A stretch of 64,000 bases of DNA from Astrothelium macrocarpum. Its lineage: Eukaryota > Ascomycota > Dothideomycetes > Trypetheliales > Trypetheliaceae. The notes beneath the pieces were generated by a model. It was given only the letters and a program-made list of their open reading frames with translations. It was not told the origin of the DNA and did not search any database. A program made the position numbers and the translations under genes. Location of the stretch: assembly GCA_021030915.1 (NCBI GenBank), contig JAGEMR010000088.1, positions 1-64,000 on the forward strand, given 5' to 3'. Positions 23,474-35,733 of the stretch are shown in pieces (positions within the stretch are counted from its first letter, which is position 1; each line of letters begins with the position of its first letter).

Positions 23474-25804
23474 ATGGTTGGTCAACAGATGTATGCGACC
23501 GCGTTTTCCCCATCCGGACAGCGAGGGCGAAGACTCCAAAGTGATATGCTGACGCGTCTCCACAAGCGATGTTGATGTTCTGGTCATCGGCGCCGGTCCG
23601 ACCGGTTTGGGTGCTGCAAAGCGCCTTCAGCAAATGGTACACGTTTTCCCGGATTTCTCTATCTTTCGGTTTTAACAGATGTGCGTCATTCTCAGAATCA
23701 GGCTTCTTGGCTCATTGTCGATTCCAATGAGACTCCCGGCGGTCTCGCATCTACCGACGTTACTCCCGAGGGATTCGTAAGTAAAAGTCGAGTTCTTCCT
23801 GCTTTGAACAAGGATTGCTCACGAAATATTTCTCACGTGCAGTTATTTGATGTTGGCGGCCATGTCATCTTCTCACACTACAAGTACTTTGATGATTGCA
23901 TTGACGAAGCTCTACCCAAGGACACTGATTGGTATACTCATCAGGTCAGTGTTCAGACTCATCATCTTGGTATCGTTTACCAGTGACTTTCTTGGAGAAT
24001 AGCACATCGTGGAGCTTTTATTCTGGGGATACATGTCTATTGCTCGATTCTGGTTCCTCACAATCTACGCAAGACCCTCCAGAAACGGCGCATTACTAAC
24101 CATGAAATGCGAAACAGAGAATCTCATACGTTCATTATCAGGGCAAGTGGGTGCCTTATCCGTTCCAAAACAACATCGCTGTCCTCGACAAAGAGGAGAA
24201 GGCAAGATGTCTGGACGACCTCATCGATGCCGCTCTGGAAGCCCGTACTCGGCTCCCTTCCGACAAGCCCAAAAATTTTGATGAGTGGAACATTAGAAAT
24301 GTTGGAAATCGCCTAAATGAGATCTTTAGTGAGTGGTGCCCAGTCAATTTTATACCCACTGTTGTTGGTGTCATTTGAAACTTTTGTCCTGGTTAATCCA
24401 AGTCATTTGACCCGAAGACACAAGATTTCGCTTTCATGTATGCCCAGTATGTCGTCTGTAGCGAGAACTCATTGCTGACTCTAAGTGCTCTAGTGCGTCC
24501 TTACAATTTCAAAGTGTGGGCCGTCCCTACTACTAAGGTATGTGCATACTGGACAGTACTCCAGATCCCCGCTGAATTGCTTCTTTCGTGAGTCCAGATG
24601 AATGCCACTTGGGTCGGAGAGCGTGTTGCTGCTCCTGATGTGAAACTTCTAACCCGCAACGTCATCCTCGATAAAGTGGCTGGCAATTGGGGCCCGAATG
24701 CAACGTTCCGCTTCCCCGCCGAAGGCGGCACAGGTGGCATTTGGATCGCTGTAGCAAAGACTCTGGAGCAGAAGAAGACAAGATTCGGTGCACACGGGAC
24801 TGTGACTAAAATTGATGCGGAGACGAAGAAAGTCTATTTACAAGATGGTCCGTTGATCGACTCCGAGCGCGGACGAAGAGGTTTCTGATATTGAAGACTC
24901 ATAACAGGCACCATAGTTAATTATGGCTCACTCATCTCCACAATGGCCATTGACGGCCTTGCCAAGTCCTTGGAGGATCTCCAGTTACAGCAGATGTGCA
25001 AGCCACTCTTCTACTCCTCGACGAACGTGATTGGAGTAGGCATCCGTGGACAGCGGCCTGAGCGCATTGGCGACAAATGCTGGGTAAGTTGTTTGGTTTG
25101 TTCCTTGGTCCTCGTTTGCCCGTCAGGTCAATTACTAAAGCTTGGGATTTGGGAAGTTGTACTTCGTCGAGGATAATTGTCCCTTCTATCGCGCCACCAT
25201 CTTCTCCAACTATTCTCCTTTCAATCAACCGAACGACAGTATTAAGCTCCCAACCAAAATGCTCGCCAATGGCAAAAAGCCTGCGTCATCAGCGGCACAG
25301 CCCGGGCCTTATTGGTCCCTCATGCTTGAGGTCTCCGAGTCTTCTTACAAACCAGTGAAACACGAGACGCTGCTTGAAGACTGCATTCAAGGCCTCATTA
25401 ACACTAGTCTACTGAATCCTGAAGACGAGATTGTCAGCACATACGTCCGTCGCTTTGACCACGGATATCCTACACCTAGTGTGGAACGCAACGGTGCGCT
25501 GGCCGAGGCTCTGCCTTATCTCCGGAGCAAAGATATACTTTCCAGAGGCCGTTTTGGTGCTTGGAAGTATGAGGTTGGCAATCAGGACCACAGGTGAGTT
25601 TCTCATCATCATATCTCTACTTTGGTCAGAGTGTTGTGTGATAAACTAATGCCGCTCCCTGGAAGCTTCATGCAAGGTGTTGAGGCCGTCGACAACATCA
25701 TTTTCGGTGGCGCTGAGCTTACGCTGAACAACCCTGACTTTGTCAACACCCGTGCAAATACCGAGCGTCGCTTGGCCCCTTTCAAGGTTGCAAGCCACAC
25801 GTAA
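23474..25804 (+). CDS. ugmA: UDP-galactopyranose mutase, ten exons
   Basis: Flavoenzyme that converts UDP-galactopyranose to UDP-galactofuranose, the donor for galactofuranose in fungal cell-wall galactomannan and glycoconjugates. Exons: 23474-23490, 23567-23636, 23696-23776, 23843-23944, 24118-24328, 24494-24537, 24598-24847, 24908-25083, 25157-25593 and 25666-25804. They total 1,527 nt, 508 aa, close to the usual eukaryotic length. The frame is intact across all nine introns. Motifs: FAD-binding VLVIGAGPTGLGAAKRL at the N-terminus, GGHVIFSHYKYFDD (flavin/His loop), GKWVPYPFQNNI, RPYNFKVWAVPTTK, NWGPNATFRFPAEGGTGGIW, SSTNVIGVGIRG (catalytic-site Arg region), NCPFYRATIFSNYSP, RRFDHGYPTP and GRFGAWKYEVGNQDHSFMQG. 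The first exon is only 17 nt coding; it is chosen because donor GTATGC and branch CTGAC fit and the frame is preserved. A single-copy, apparently functional gene amid decaying neighbours. Confidence 0.95.
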
Positions 25805-26393
25805 ATCCAAGAGAAGACCCGGTTGACTAGCGAGCATCCAGACGGAATAGATTTGTTTCAAGCAATGGCCGCGAAACTAAGAAGATAGGATAGATTGAAG
25901 GACTCGTGAGTTGACATTAGTTCCGCTGAAAATTATAATGGCCCTGGAGGCCCAAATTTCTTTCCATCCTTCCAGTGTATCATTTGCAGGTAAATGTCGC
26001 ATTTCTGGAGCTTCAGACTGGACTGGACTCGAATAGATGTTCTAAAAATCTTCCGCTAACAAAGTCTTGCGTACAACTGCTATCTATTTACTTCACTGCC
26101 CCAGGGAGTTTCATGAGCAAGTGCTGAGTCCTTACTAGAAGTATAGACTGCTCAGCGAATTTCTCTCGTCAATATACGATACGGTAACAATTTTTTCCTT
26201 CTTACACTATAGGTACTTCGACAAAGCATCAACGAAGTATGACCATATACAAAGTCCTAAATTCGGGCCTTGCCATAGCGCTCTAACGACAGAACCATTT
26301 GATGGTACCCAAAATAAATTCAGCCGAGTTCCGACACTGCGCCAACGCTTTTGAAATGCTCGACAAATCATACACTCTGTACTCGGTCTTCGA
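25805..26393. other. 3' flank of the mutase gene
   Basis: No gene recognised. Short minus-strand frames here show no motif. Confidence 0.5.
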
Positions 26394-26949
26394 CTATGAC
26401 TCCCCTTGGTTATTGAAAGCTGCGTTACAAAAAACATCAAACCCTTCTCCGACCGAAAACTCGCCAAGAGCAGCTTCAGGCACAACCGCTTCAAGTGCCG
26501 TCATCACCAGCTCGGTCATCTCGCCACAGTTAAATTCACCCCCATCCCACGCTTCGTATTGCCATTGCGCGTCCAAGAAATCTGTGATTTGTCCACCTTC
26601 TAGGAGAAACTGCACGCCGGGGAAATCCGCCGCACTGCATCGTTGGGTGCATCATCTCCGGCCGGATTACCCGTATACCCTTCCTGGACCGTGCCATTCC
26701 AGCAACTCTGGCCCTGAGCCGTAGTGTTGGCCGTAAGGGCTGCTGCGACGATCAGCATGTTGTAAATGGTAGAGTTGTAGTAGCTCCAATGCCTGCATCT
26801 CCAGAGCCAGTAGGGCCATCGTTGAACTCGACCATTGCAACGTCCTCGTACATTTCTTCGCAGCCGGGGAGAAGTCCACCTAGCCGTACCGACAGTACTT
26901 TGCCCGCATTTGCGGTAAGCAAAAGGAATACGAAATGCACGGAATACAT
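26394..26949 (-). pseudogene. Secreted-protein gene broken by two frame changes
   Basis: Starting at ATG 26949, the frame begins MYSVHFVFLLLTANAGKVLS, a clear signal peptide. It continues LLPGCEEMYEDVAMVEFND and stops at TGA near 26752. A second frame picks up at once (MLIVAAALTANTTAQGQSCW, NGTVQEGYTGNPAGDD). A third carries SAADFPGVQFLLEGGQITDF, DGGEFNCGEM and FDVFCNAAFNN to a stop at 26394. The three pieces are contiguous, similar in composition (acidic, Gly/Asn-rich, few Cys) and read like one secreted protein with single-base shifts near 26755 and 26635. No intron of usual size fits. I do not recognise the family; separate small genes are a less likely reading. Confidence 0.4.
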
Positions 26950-26989
26950 GCCGGACAATTCTACTCGTCGAACAGCAGAGAACGCTCAC

Positions 26990-28225
26990 AATAGAGGAAG
27001 AAAAGGCACATTTGGTTTATTTCTTGGATATACACAGGCAACGCGTGTGATAGATTCATATACGCTCTCTTGATCATTCCTATCCAAGAAAGTCCTTCCC
27101 ATCATCTTCCATTCTATGAAATCATCAATTAGGACACTTATGAGCAACGTTATGAGGCACATTATGAGGCACACTACGAGGTTCAAGAAGCCAATGTTAG
27201 ATTCTCATGGTAGTAGCACACAACAGCATCGTTGCTATCCCCTGCCTAATCCGTGTGGCACGAGATATCATAGACAAGGCAAAGTGTTGGAGCGATCGTC
27301 ACAAGCTAGGCTGACATACGGCCCATGTTATCTGTACTGACCGAATAAGTTAAGTTGACAGGCATGGATTCGGGTCGTTGGCTGAAGACGTTGTAGGCAA
27401 TGGAGACATAATGACGATCTGGGGAGATATACGATGATCTGTCTTGATGAAAGTAGAGAAGCGATAAGAATTAGCATTGGAGAAACGGCTCGCGATTGGT
27501 CCACAGCCGCATGTCCATTTGAAGGGTTGATGTTTCTGGAATGATCGTAGACAAGTGAGGCACATGAGATTGGCGTGCGAAAAGCTGAAGAGGGTCCGAG
27601 CCGATGGGTTGGGCCGAGCATTTTTTGCTGCGCCGCATTCGAGTAAAGCGTACAATAAGACAATCCACGGCGTACGTGGTGGGAAAACTCATACTTAGTA
27701 AGACTTCAGGTTTGTGAATTGTTAGCGAAATTCTTGAAACTCATCAAATCCGTTCCCAAGCTCGGCGGTGGACGAGCTGATCAGAACCTGAAGGAGAACT
27801 GGCGTGGCGACGTCGTCGTCGTGCCCCGTCAATCGGGGCCAATTTTGCCTGGCCAACGAGCCTTGCACATGTAAGCCTTCCAATTCCTTTTCTTTCTTCT
27901 GTAGAGGTTAGTCGTTAACAGAGACAAGTACGCCGTCAAAGAGAAGTCAGCAGGCGTATGGCAGATTTTCTCGATATCTTTTAGTGTCAGGCTGTTGTTC
28001 GATGCTGCTTAGATGCAAGGCAAAGGACATTAGGTCTGATCGAGACGGACGGCTTTCCTCACAATACAGAGGCAGCACCGCGCACGCTCCTCTATCGTCG
28101 TTGGAACTAAATGCGCTGATTTGTCTAGTTGTTCTATGAGCTAAGTCCTCACTACTCTCGATTGTTACTCAATCTTTGGTGGTTAGCATAGTCCATATCC
28201 CCGATCAGAGACAGAGCAGTTCGCA
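26990..28225. other. Intergenic, no supported gene
   Basis: About 1.2 kb. Overlapping minus-strand frames at 27328-27692 have no motif. The right part is the promoter side of the F-box-like gene. Confidence 0.5.
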
Positions 28226-29677
28226 ATGGCGCTCATGCGCTTGCCGAACGAGCTTCTTGACCAATTGGTCGAGTGCACTCTACCACACGGCTTCGATAGC
28301 ATGGCTTTGACCTGCAAGAGAATCCACGCAAGATGCATACCGTTCATTAAACGCTACAACGAGCTACGCTCCCGCTTCCGAGACTTTGCTTACTACTTGG
28401 ACCCACGCGGTAGCGTAGTGGTCGCTTCCGACCTTATCACTCTCATCGCCGCCGAGCCCATTATCGCGCGGTACATTCGAACTGCAAACCTCGAACTTGA
28501 TGGCAGGCTCATCACGCGTGCACTAGTTCGCGGTCAACGACTCAAATCGGTACCGAGCGTTGATGATGGCGGAGCTGTTGTCGAATTGTTTGCCAACTCT
28601 ACCTATCTGCGGCAAGCCGGTCTCTACTGGAAGGAGTACTATGCCACGTTTGAAGACGATGTCAGAGAGAAACGCTACTCGCAGCATGGTACTGCCTTGC
28701 TTCTGACGCTGCTTCCCAACACTGAGAAACTTATATTACCACAACTATGGGAGCCGAACACCGCAACGAACAAGTTACTTGATGTCCTCGTTGATAGAGC
28801 CAAGCAGTCAAGCCTCTTGTCTCCAGCATCCGGTCTTAACTCGGCTACGAAATTTGCGGGGTCACTTTCGATGGGCGAAAGCGGAGAATTTGGCTTGAGC
28901 TGGGCGGGTCCCTTCCTCGCCCTCCCATACATGAGGTCGTTTGACAGTCGCTACTGCTCAGCATTAGGTTCCCAACCCAGGAGCCTTGCGTTCAGAGATT
29001 CGCACCACATCGCAGAGACACTTCAAACGACTTATCTATACAATTGTTGCGTCGACGACGTAGGCATCGCCGACTTTCTTATGCATACACCACATCTCAA
29101 GACGTTAAGGTACTGCCACCGCACGGAGAATGACTCTCCTACTCCAGACTGGGACATCTGCAGATTTGCCAACGCAGTGGCACGCGAAGCCGGGAGCCAT
29201 CTCGTCGAGCTCTCGATTATCATTAGCGAATTGCGCGGCTCCATTATCCCCGGCAAGGCATCGATGCGCCGTTTCCGGAAGTTGAAGAAATTGGAGTATC
29301 CTCTGGAGCTTGTCATGTGCAACATTAACGCCGCCGGCGTTGCGAGTCACATGGCTACCTCATTCCAGCGCTTCCTCAACGGCGCAGTGGACCCGTTCGC
29401 GCAACACCTAATACCCAATTCAGTCACCCATCTTTCATTGAAATCCGAGGGGACGGATTCTCATGAGAAAGCTCTTGGCGCCTTGTTTGGTCACTTCAGC
29501 ACGATGCGCGAATCTCAGCTGTCTACCCTCCGGGAGATAATCATCGGCTGTCCCAGCTCTGCGGACGATGCCTATAAGCAACAGTGCAACAAGATCGTTG
29601 CGGAGGCCAGTGCCAAAGGTGCATTTGTGCGTTTGGAACCGTTCAGCTCATCATTCTCCTGGGATGGGGACTTCTAA
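28226..29677 (+). CDS. F-box-like protein, single exon
   Basis: Intronless frame of 483 aa from an ATG in good context (CAATGGCG). The N-terminus, LMRLPNELLDQLVECTLPHG, followed by SMALTCKRIHARCIPFIKRY, has the LPxELL...L..C.R pattern of fungal F-box proteins, which recruit substrates to SCF ubiquitin ligases. The remainder is a long region of Leu-rich character (LVELSIIISELRG, HLSLKSEGTD) with no crisp repeat motif, as usual for fungal F-box/LRR-like proteins. Codon use and GC content are even along the gene and there is no sign of damage. The substrate cannot be inferred. Confidence 0.7.
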   Translation: MALMRLPNELLDQLVECTLPHGFDSMALTCKRIHARCIPFIKRYNELRSRFRDFAYYLDPRGSVVVASDLITLIAAEPIIARYIRTANLELDGRLITRALVRGQRLKSVPSVDDGGAVVELFANSTYLRQAGLYWKEYYATFEDDVREKRYSQHGTALLLTLLPNTEKLILPQLWEPNTATNKLLDVLVDRAKQSSLLSPASGLNSATKFAGSLSMGESGEFGLSWAGPFLALPYMRSFDSRYCSALGSQPRSLAFRDSHHIAETLQTTYLYNCCVDDVGIADFLMHTPHLKTLRYCHRTENDSPTPDWDICRFANAVAREAGSHLVELSIIISELRGSIIPGKASMRRFRKLKKLEYPLELVMCNINAAGVASHMATSFQRFLNGAVDPFAQHLIPNSVTHLSLKSEGTDSHEKALGALFGHFSTMRESQLSTLREIIIGCPSSADDAYKQQCNKIVAEASAKGAFVRLEPFSSSFSWDGDF

Positions 29678-31763
29678 GCTGTTGATCTACAGTTGCAGAC
29701 TCTAGAGAAGGAAAGTATTGGAGATTTCGGCAGTGCTTGAGTCAACTTATATCCGACCTTCGGGCCAAAAGTAGATGCACTTGACACTGCTTTAGATATA
29801 TCTATCCAGCTCCGGACTCTACTCGCACTGAGGACTGCTCTGTCCAGTGGACCAACAGGGCAGGACAGGATACTCCTCGGTACATTGTGTGTAGATGGCG
29901 CGAACGGATTTATTGCTATAATTTGATGTCCTTGAGTCCGTGGAGTTTAAGTCGTTTCATTAGTTTCGACTGTGCCGCAATTTTGTCTACATAACTTCGT
30001 CAAGTCTGGACACATCTCAATTTGTGGCACGAACGGCACGAACGGCGCGATCTGATAATCGCACTCCAACACTACAATGATAGTATAGATTCTCGGATAC
30101 CATTGCTTTCATATTATTATAATTTGCTCGGACTCCCAATGCGAGGGCAGGCATTCATCGGTATATCACTTTGGTGTTGCAATCTCTGATTATGTCTCAG
30201 GAAGATGGTCATCGAAGTACGTCTACAGCTGAATGTACATTAGAGGGAGGAAGTTTGGCCTCTTGTCCATGATGGCCTAGGGTTTAGAGCTGACAGGCCT
30301 GTGTCAAGCTAGAATCAAAGCGATTTGAGACATGGAATCTCTTGAGACCGTGGAAATTCTAGCCTTAGCTATCTAACTGGTAAGACGAGGAGCAAAGTCG
30401 ATGGATACCGACACTACAGCAAAAACGCGAAGACGTGAAGAGCTTTCCCGCCAAGCCCAATCTGGAACGTTCCCAACATCCGCGCACGTCCAAAATACTC
30501 TCCAAACCACGTCCCACGCGACGCGAGTCTGTGCATCTCGACGCGACACGACAAACTCTACGGCCACCTTGTGTACATATACCGGTTTACAACCATTAGC
30601 AAACGAAAGCTCTTTTCTAGAAGGGATATCTAGCTCTGAATGTTCCTCCGGTGACGCCATGATGACCTCATCATTGGTACTCTATCACTCTGAAAGTAAT
30701 TCATTTAGAACTTGTCGATGGCAAAATGCTAGCCGATCACTACATAACATTGCGATCTTGGGACCTAGGTCAGCCCTCGTAACATAGTATTCGATTATAA
30801 ACAGTGAAGGCTTGATATGCGCGGCAATTACCTTTTCACAACGTGGCTGCTTATTACTCGTCGCTCTCATGACTTGATGCAAGACTTTTGTTGATAGATC
30901 CTGAACACCTAGTGCTCTTTTATGCTCGACTTCGGAATAAAGGTTCACTTCGGTCAAGGGGGACACAGCCACCACGCAGCCATGACATGCATTGCGCAAT
31001 GTTTCAGGATGAAACACAGAATTTCCATGACTCCGCCGTAGCAGTGATCACATAGCTACACCTCGATACCTCCTCCGCACGAAGATTGATCGTGTCCTAA
31101 GGACATTGAGGGCGACATCGTCAACAAACCCATGGAAGACACATTCCGCCGTCGGTTCTGCCGGCATGGTGGCTGGAACCGGCATGCTGAATATCGCCAC
31201 CTTCGTCATTGCCATTACCATCACTTCCATTGTCGTCGAAAAGAGCTCGAGAACACCAATTAGAGGAAAGAATGAAGCTAAAATCAGGAGCTGCTCTGGA
31301 CCTTATGATGATTTGAAGTTTTAATTCATCTCAAAACCTTCCTAGGGCCTTTTCCATCCGATCATGCGCCAAGATGTAAGCTTCGCGCCTTCATGGCCCC
31401 TGCCGTGACTGGATATTCTGCACACAGATTTGTTCCCCTGTGGTTTGATGTGTGATTTTCCTTCCCAATGACCGAGTTCCGAGGGTTTTTCCTGCGACAA
31501 TATCTGTCCATAGTTCCGAACAGCGTGATGTAACGACCAGCCATTGCCATAGAGGCATTGATCGACTACTGAAAGATTTATATATCTATCTGCTAAGACA
31601 AATGAACCAGCATTCTCAACTAACATTCCTCAACCCAAAAGACTTTTCTTTAAAGCCCGGAATCTACTATTCAGAAAACGCACCACCACGCTTACGACAC
31701 TTCGGATAATCCTTTTCCCGTATCAATTCAAGTCCAATCCAGAAAAGCTCACAAAGCCTCAGT
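29678..31763. other. Intergenic, no supported gene
   Basis: About 2.1 kb. Frames at 30401-30787 (+), 30373-30660 (-) and 30685-31017 (-) overlap or abut one another and lack motifs or splice sites. No repeat recognised. Confidence 0.5.
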
Positions 31764-32336
31764 ATGCATTTCACGAGCTCTTCGCTCTCCACGCTTTTCG
31801 TTGTTACGCTGGCCGCAGGTGCCATCGCCGCTCCAAGTATGCAGGCGTCCGGAACATCATCCGCACAGAATGCTGCTCCTGGCTCTGGTCCTACCAGCAA
31901 CAAAGTCGCAGTAGGCGCCGGACCTGGCAGCCCTCCTCCAAGTCAATGCATCAGCAAGTCTGACGGCAACCGCGTCGATTGGGCCATATATGTCGACAGC
32001 AGTACTATGCCACCGTCAAATGGTCAAGGTGAAGCGGGATCAAATCTCTACTCTACCCTGCAAGGAGACAAGAAATGCAAGCATCTTAAATCGTGGATGT
32101 GTCAACCTGACACTCAAAAAGGCGTCGCATGCACCTTCAATACAGATCAAAGGTGCGGAACTGACGACATGGCTCAGGATATTTACCAGGCTACGAACAA
32201 ACAAATCCAAGTCCCTTGTACAGGTAACCAGATGACTGATCTGTTTGGTTCTGGTGGTGCTCCACTGTCTCAATACTCCGCTACACTGGGTACACAAGTC
32301 ATCAATTTGTTGCAGCCTTGGGCTCCATCGTCATAG
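31764..32336 (+). CDS. Secreted six-cysteine protein (effector-like)
   Basis: Single-exon frame of 190 aa. Signal peptide MHFTSSSLSTLFVVTLAAGA with a predicted cut after AIAA. The next ~40 residues are Ser/Gly/Pro/Ala-rich and probably disordered (GSGPTSNKVAVGAGPGSPPP). The folded part has six cysteines: SQCISKS, KKCKHLKSWMCQPD, VACTFNTDQRCGTDD and VPCTGNQ. Six cysteines in about 110 residues suit three disulfides. I do not recognise the family. Size, secretion and cysteine content make it a candidate effector or wall-associated protein, by inference only. The gene stands alone between two gene-poor stretches. Confidence 0.7.
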   Translation: MHFTSSSLSTLFVVTLAAGAIAAPSMQASGTSSAQNAAPGSGPTSNKVAVGAGPGSPPPSQCISKSDGNRVDWAIYVDSSTMPPSNGQGEAGSNLYSTLQGDKKCKHLKSWMCQPDTQKGVACTFNTDQRCGTDDMAQDIYQATNKQIQVPCTGNQMTDLFGSGGAPLSQYSATLGTQVINLLQPWAPSS

Positions 32337-33428
32337 GTATGATGGCAACTATCGGCCGTTGTTAGGGCGTAAAGGAGCCTATTTTGAATCGAAACTCAAT
32401 ATAAACTAACGATGGATGACATTGGCTGGCCAGTGTTGTCGTAAATGAACCAATAATTATAATTTGAACCATTTAGCGCTCATAACAATATCATGCCTTC
32501 TCCGAACTAACGTGATGGACATGGTTGATTGTTGAGATAAGTGAGCTCTTGGGATTTTGTTTACCAACTGAACTTATCTTTAAATGTGGTAATTTGCGCA
32601 TTGGCCTCAGACATTTCGTGACGAACGATGTCAATTTATTCCAAGTCATACGGCTTAGCAATTTGAAAGGTGTAGAGCAGAAACAGGAGTAGGGGAGAGT
32701 TTTGCGTGAGACAAGATGGACTGTATGGAGTGCATGACTTTGATCCTAAGTGGATTGTATAGGGTTGAAGTCGTGTTATGAGAGAGGAGGGCGCCGAGCG
32801 TCAATGCCTGGATGATGCTAAATGCGAGTCGGTGCAAGGGTACTGCGAGCGAATTCTATTCTGCCTTACTGTATCCTTAGTCTTGTGAGTGGAACGAGGA
32901 CAGGCTCAGCTACAGGCGTGGTGCGGCTTACTGCACAGCCTACAGTGTGCTGCAATACCGTAAGGCCGACAAGCAGCCAATGAAATAGACGAAGAATTGA
33001 AGATATCCGACCCGATCCTGTCAGCGGATGAAGATGCTTCGAAATGTATAGATAATGGGTAGGTAGAGGTATGTGTAGTACAGGCCAGGTATGATACCGC
33101 CATGTACCTCCCATGTGAAGCGCTAAGGTTCATTTGGTAAGCGTTTTTCTGAGCGGCCACGCAGTTTAGCGCGTCACGCTAATTACTTAATCAACTGTCT
33201 GAACATGTAAGGTAATTTAAAGTAGACGTAGAAAGGCATGGTTTGTTCCGCTTGCCGTATTTTCGACTGTCCTCTTATTCATCCATTTCTGATCGGCAGC
33301 GGCACAGTCTCTCCAATTCCGACCACATGATGCTGCTTACACGTTTTTACAATTCCTCAATCTAGTACTTCACGAAGTATCTGCTATGATCAGAGTTTTC
33401 TATCATCCTACTATTTATTCCGCAGCTA
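32337..33428. other. Convergent intergenic region
   Basis: About 1.1 kb between the 3' ends of the secreted-protein gene (+) and the PLP-enzyme gene (-). No gene recognised. Confidence 0.55.
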
Positions 33429-34916
33429 CTATACTAGCAGAAGGGACTTGAACCCCTCAAGTAAATCCATCTTTAGATCCTCCACATTCTCCACGCCCAC
33501 ACTAACTCGTACCAGCTTGTCATCCATATTCTTATCGCTCATAGTTCGCCACTCGATCAGACTCTCGACTCCACCCAGACTCGTAGCATGGTGGAACAAA
33601 TGGAGCTTGCTTGGCAATGTTCTTGCCATTTCTCTACTCTGCATTGTCATTGCAAAGACTGGCCCATACCCACTCGGCATCTGCTTTTCCAACCAAGCCG
33701 CTTCTTCCTTTTGCAAGCTTGCATGCGTCACCTTTGCCACCGTCTTTCTAATTGCCTGGCCCTCATCTCCTGCCGCCTCTGTGTCAGCCACCACGCCTGG
33801 TTCTCGGGTACGCGCATGAAGCCAAGCCACTATTTCCGTAGCATTCTGGCTCTGTCTCTGGACCCGCAATTCTAGTGTGCGTAAAGAGCGGACGCCAAGC
33901 CAGCCTTCAAGACTTCCCATTACACTACCAAGAAAGATTCGGTCGGTTGAGAGCGCTCGCCACCAGGTCTCTTTACCTTGGGTCCTTCTCTCATTTTCGT
34001 GATCAGGATTGACAGCAAGGACTCCGCAAAGCATGTCGCTGTGACCGCCAAAATACTTGGTCCCACTGTGCATGACTAGGTCTGCGCCGTGGACGAAGGG
34101 ATCCTGCAGGGGAGGGGGTCCAAAAGTTGCGTCGACGGTAAGAAAGGCACCACGTTTGTGAGCACGTTCCGCAAATTCAGAGATGTTGTAAGCTATTCCA
34201 AAGGGATTAATTGGAGTTTCCATGTGGACGACGTCACCCTTGCCGAGGCCGGCAGCATCCCAGGCTGCGTCATCGGCGAACAAGTCCTATCATTGGTTAG
34301 GACTGGTTTGCCATAGTTTGTGTGTCTTCAACGCGGGAAAATGACAGAGATGGCGGAGACTGATCGTCAAATATAGTCAAAGAGCTCAATTTTGAGGAAA
34401 AAGGCATATGACATACCACAACTTTACAACCGCCAACTCTCCGATGTAGGTTCAGTACGCCATGGCAGCCATGATATCCTGCCTTGTCTCCTTGTCCAAT
34501 CGCTACGACTTTCGGATTGAGGAATGTCAAAGCCGCATGGAACGCAGCAATTCCAGATGAGTACGTAATGACTTCTCCTTTCACGAGAGTCGATAGGATC
34601 TGTTCAAATCGGGTGGAATTTGGGGCTGCTACTCGAGAGTAGACTAGTGGCAATTGCTTGGATAAATCAGCAGCCTCAAAGACTTCCTCATCTGCGAGAG
34701 GCTCGAGGCGCGCAAGGTCATTTGTATATCGAAAGGTCGTAGATGTGCGCAGTGCAGGTGCGACATCTGTAGAGCTTTTGGAACATCAGTCGGGAATATT
34801 TTCGAAGCATACATCGAAAGAAAAAAGGCTGAGAATGAAAGTTTGATGGTACCATACTCATTCAGCTTATCGTCGGCGTGGACAGCAAGAGTTGCGGGGT
34901 GATAGAGGGGCGCCAT
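33429..34916 (-). CDS. PLP-dependent Cys/Met metabolism enzyme (cystathionine gamma-synthase/lyase family)
   Basis: Three exons, 34916-34853, 34766-34417 and 34286-33429, give 423 aa in an unbroken frame. Introns are 34767-34852 (donor GTACCA, acceptor ACAG) and 34287-34416 (donor GTATGT, branch CCTAACC, acceptor ATAG). The family is fold-type I PLP enzymes that cleave or form C-S bonds in transsulfuration. Evidence: N-terminal YHPATLAVHADDKL and DVAPALRTSTTFRYTND; YSRVAAPNSTRFEQIL; VITYSSGIAAFHAAL; METPINPFG; VDATFGPPPLQDPFVHGADL; and the PLP-lysine motif HSGTKYFGGHSDMLCGVL (Lys about residue 215). The GTKYFGGHSD variant is the one I associate with fungal transsulfuration-like proteins of unassigned substrate. 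So cystathionine gamma-synthase, lyase or a related activity cannot be separated here. The gene appears intact. Confidence 0.88.
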
Positions 34917-35733
34917 GGCTGGTCTATGCAAATCACAGTTAAGCACTGTACATGATGACAGCTCGCCTCAAACAAGACGGAAGTTCTTGGTCATAATAAG
35001 ACATTGCCCAGAGTGATGGTTGTAGATGTTAAAGATATCATAGATTTGAGGAAATTAGATTTTGGAAGCATTGACCATTAGAGACACGCTTTTTGGTCTC
35101 TTCATTTTCCACAAGAGAGTAACAAAAGTTTTCTTGAAATCAAGAGATGATTATTAATTACCAAATACGAGAACCAAATGCGGCCGAGGCTCACCAAAGG
35201 TGAAGGAAAGACGTTTTGTGCGCAAATAATGTCCTGAGGTTGTAGCGATGAGACTTGGACCTTCCAAACAAGAAAACTTATAAGGGGCAGATCAAAGTGT
35301 GCTCATCAAAACTACGCTCTTATGATGAATAAACACTTCTATCTCTGCTCAACGAGTGAGCAAATACATTTTCCGTAAGGAGCTCGTAGGGCGTGCGTTA
35401 GAAAACAGAGTGGGCTTGCGCGTGGCTTCAGCCAAGGAACGCCCCCGGCTTCTGCCGCTCGCTCGCTCGGCTCTTCATTCCATGACGCAAACACCCAAGA
35501 TTTCGACGATTCAGCGTCTTCCTGCCTTCAACGCGGCTGAATGATACCTCTAGGGCGCTTCCCTTTACACTGCGAGTGAATTACTTTTCAAATAGCCCAA
35601 ATAATTTGCGGCTAATTCTCCAAATCATGGACACCTAGTCGGCTCTGAGTTACGCAGGAAAATCAGATCTGAATGCCATCGAAACTGGCTAACATCCTGC
35701 GTCAACATTCATCCTCGTCAGGAATTCGATAAA
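34917..35733. other. Divergent promoter region
   Basis: About 0.8 kb between the PLP-enzyme gene (-) and the nicotinamidase gene (+). No gene recognised. Confidence 0.5.

Noticed and set aside
30373..31017. Overlapping frames of 95-128 codons on both strands
   Set aside because: Mutually overlapping, no domain or signal peptide, and no splice sites to extend them.
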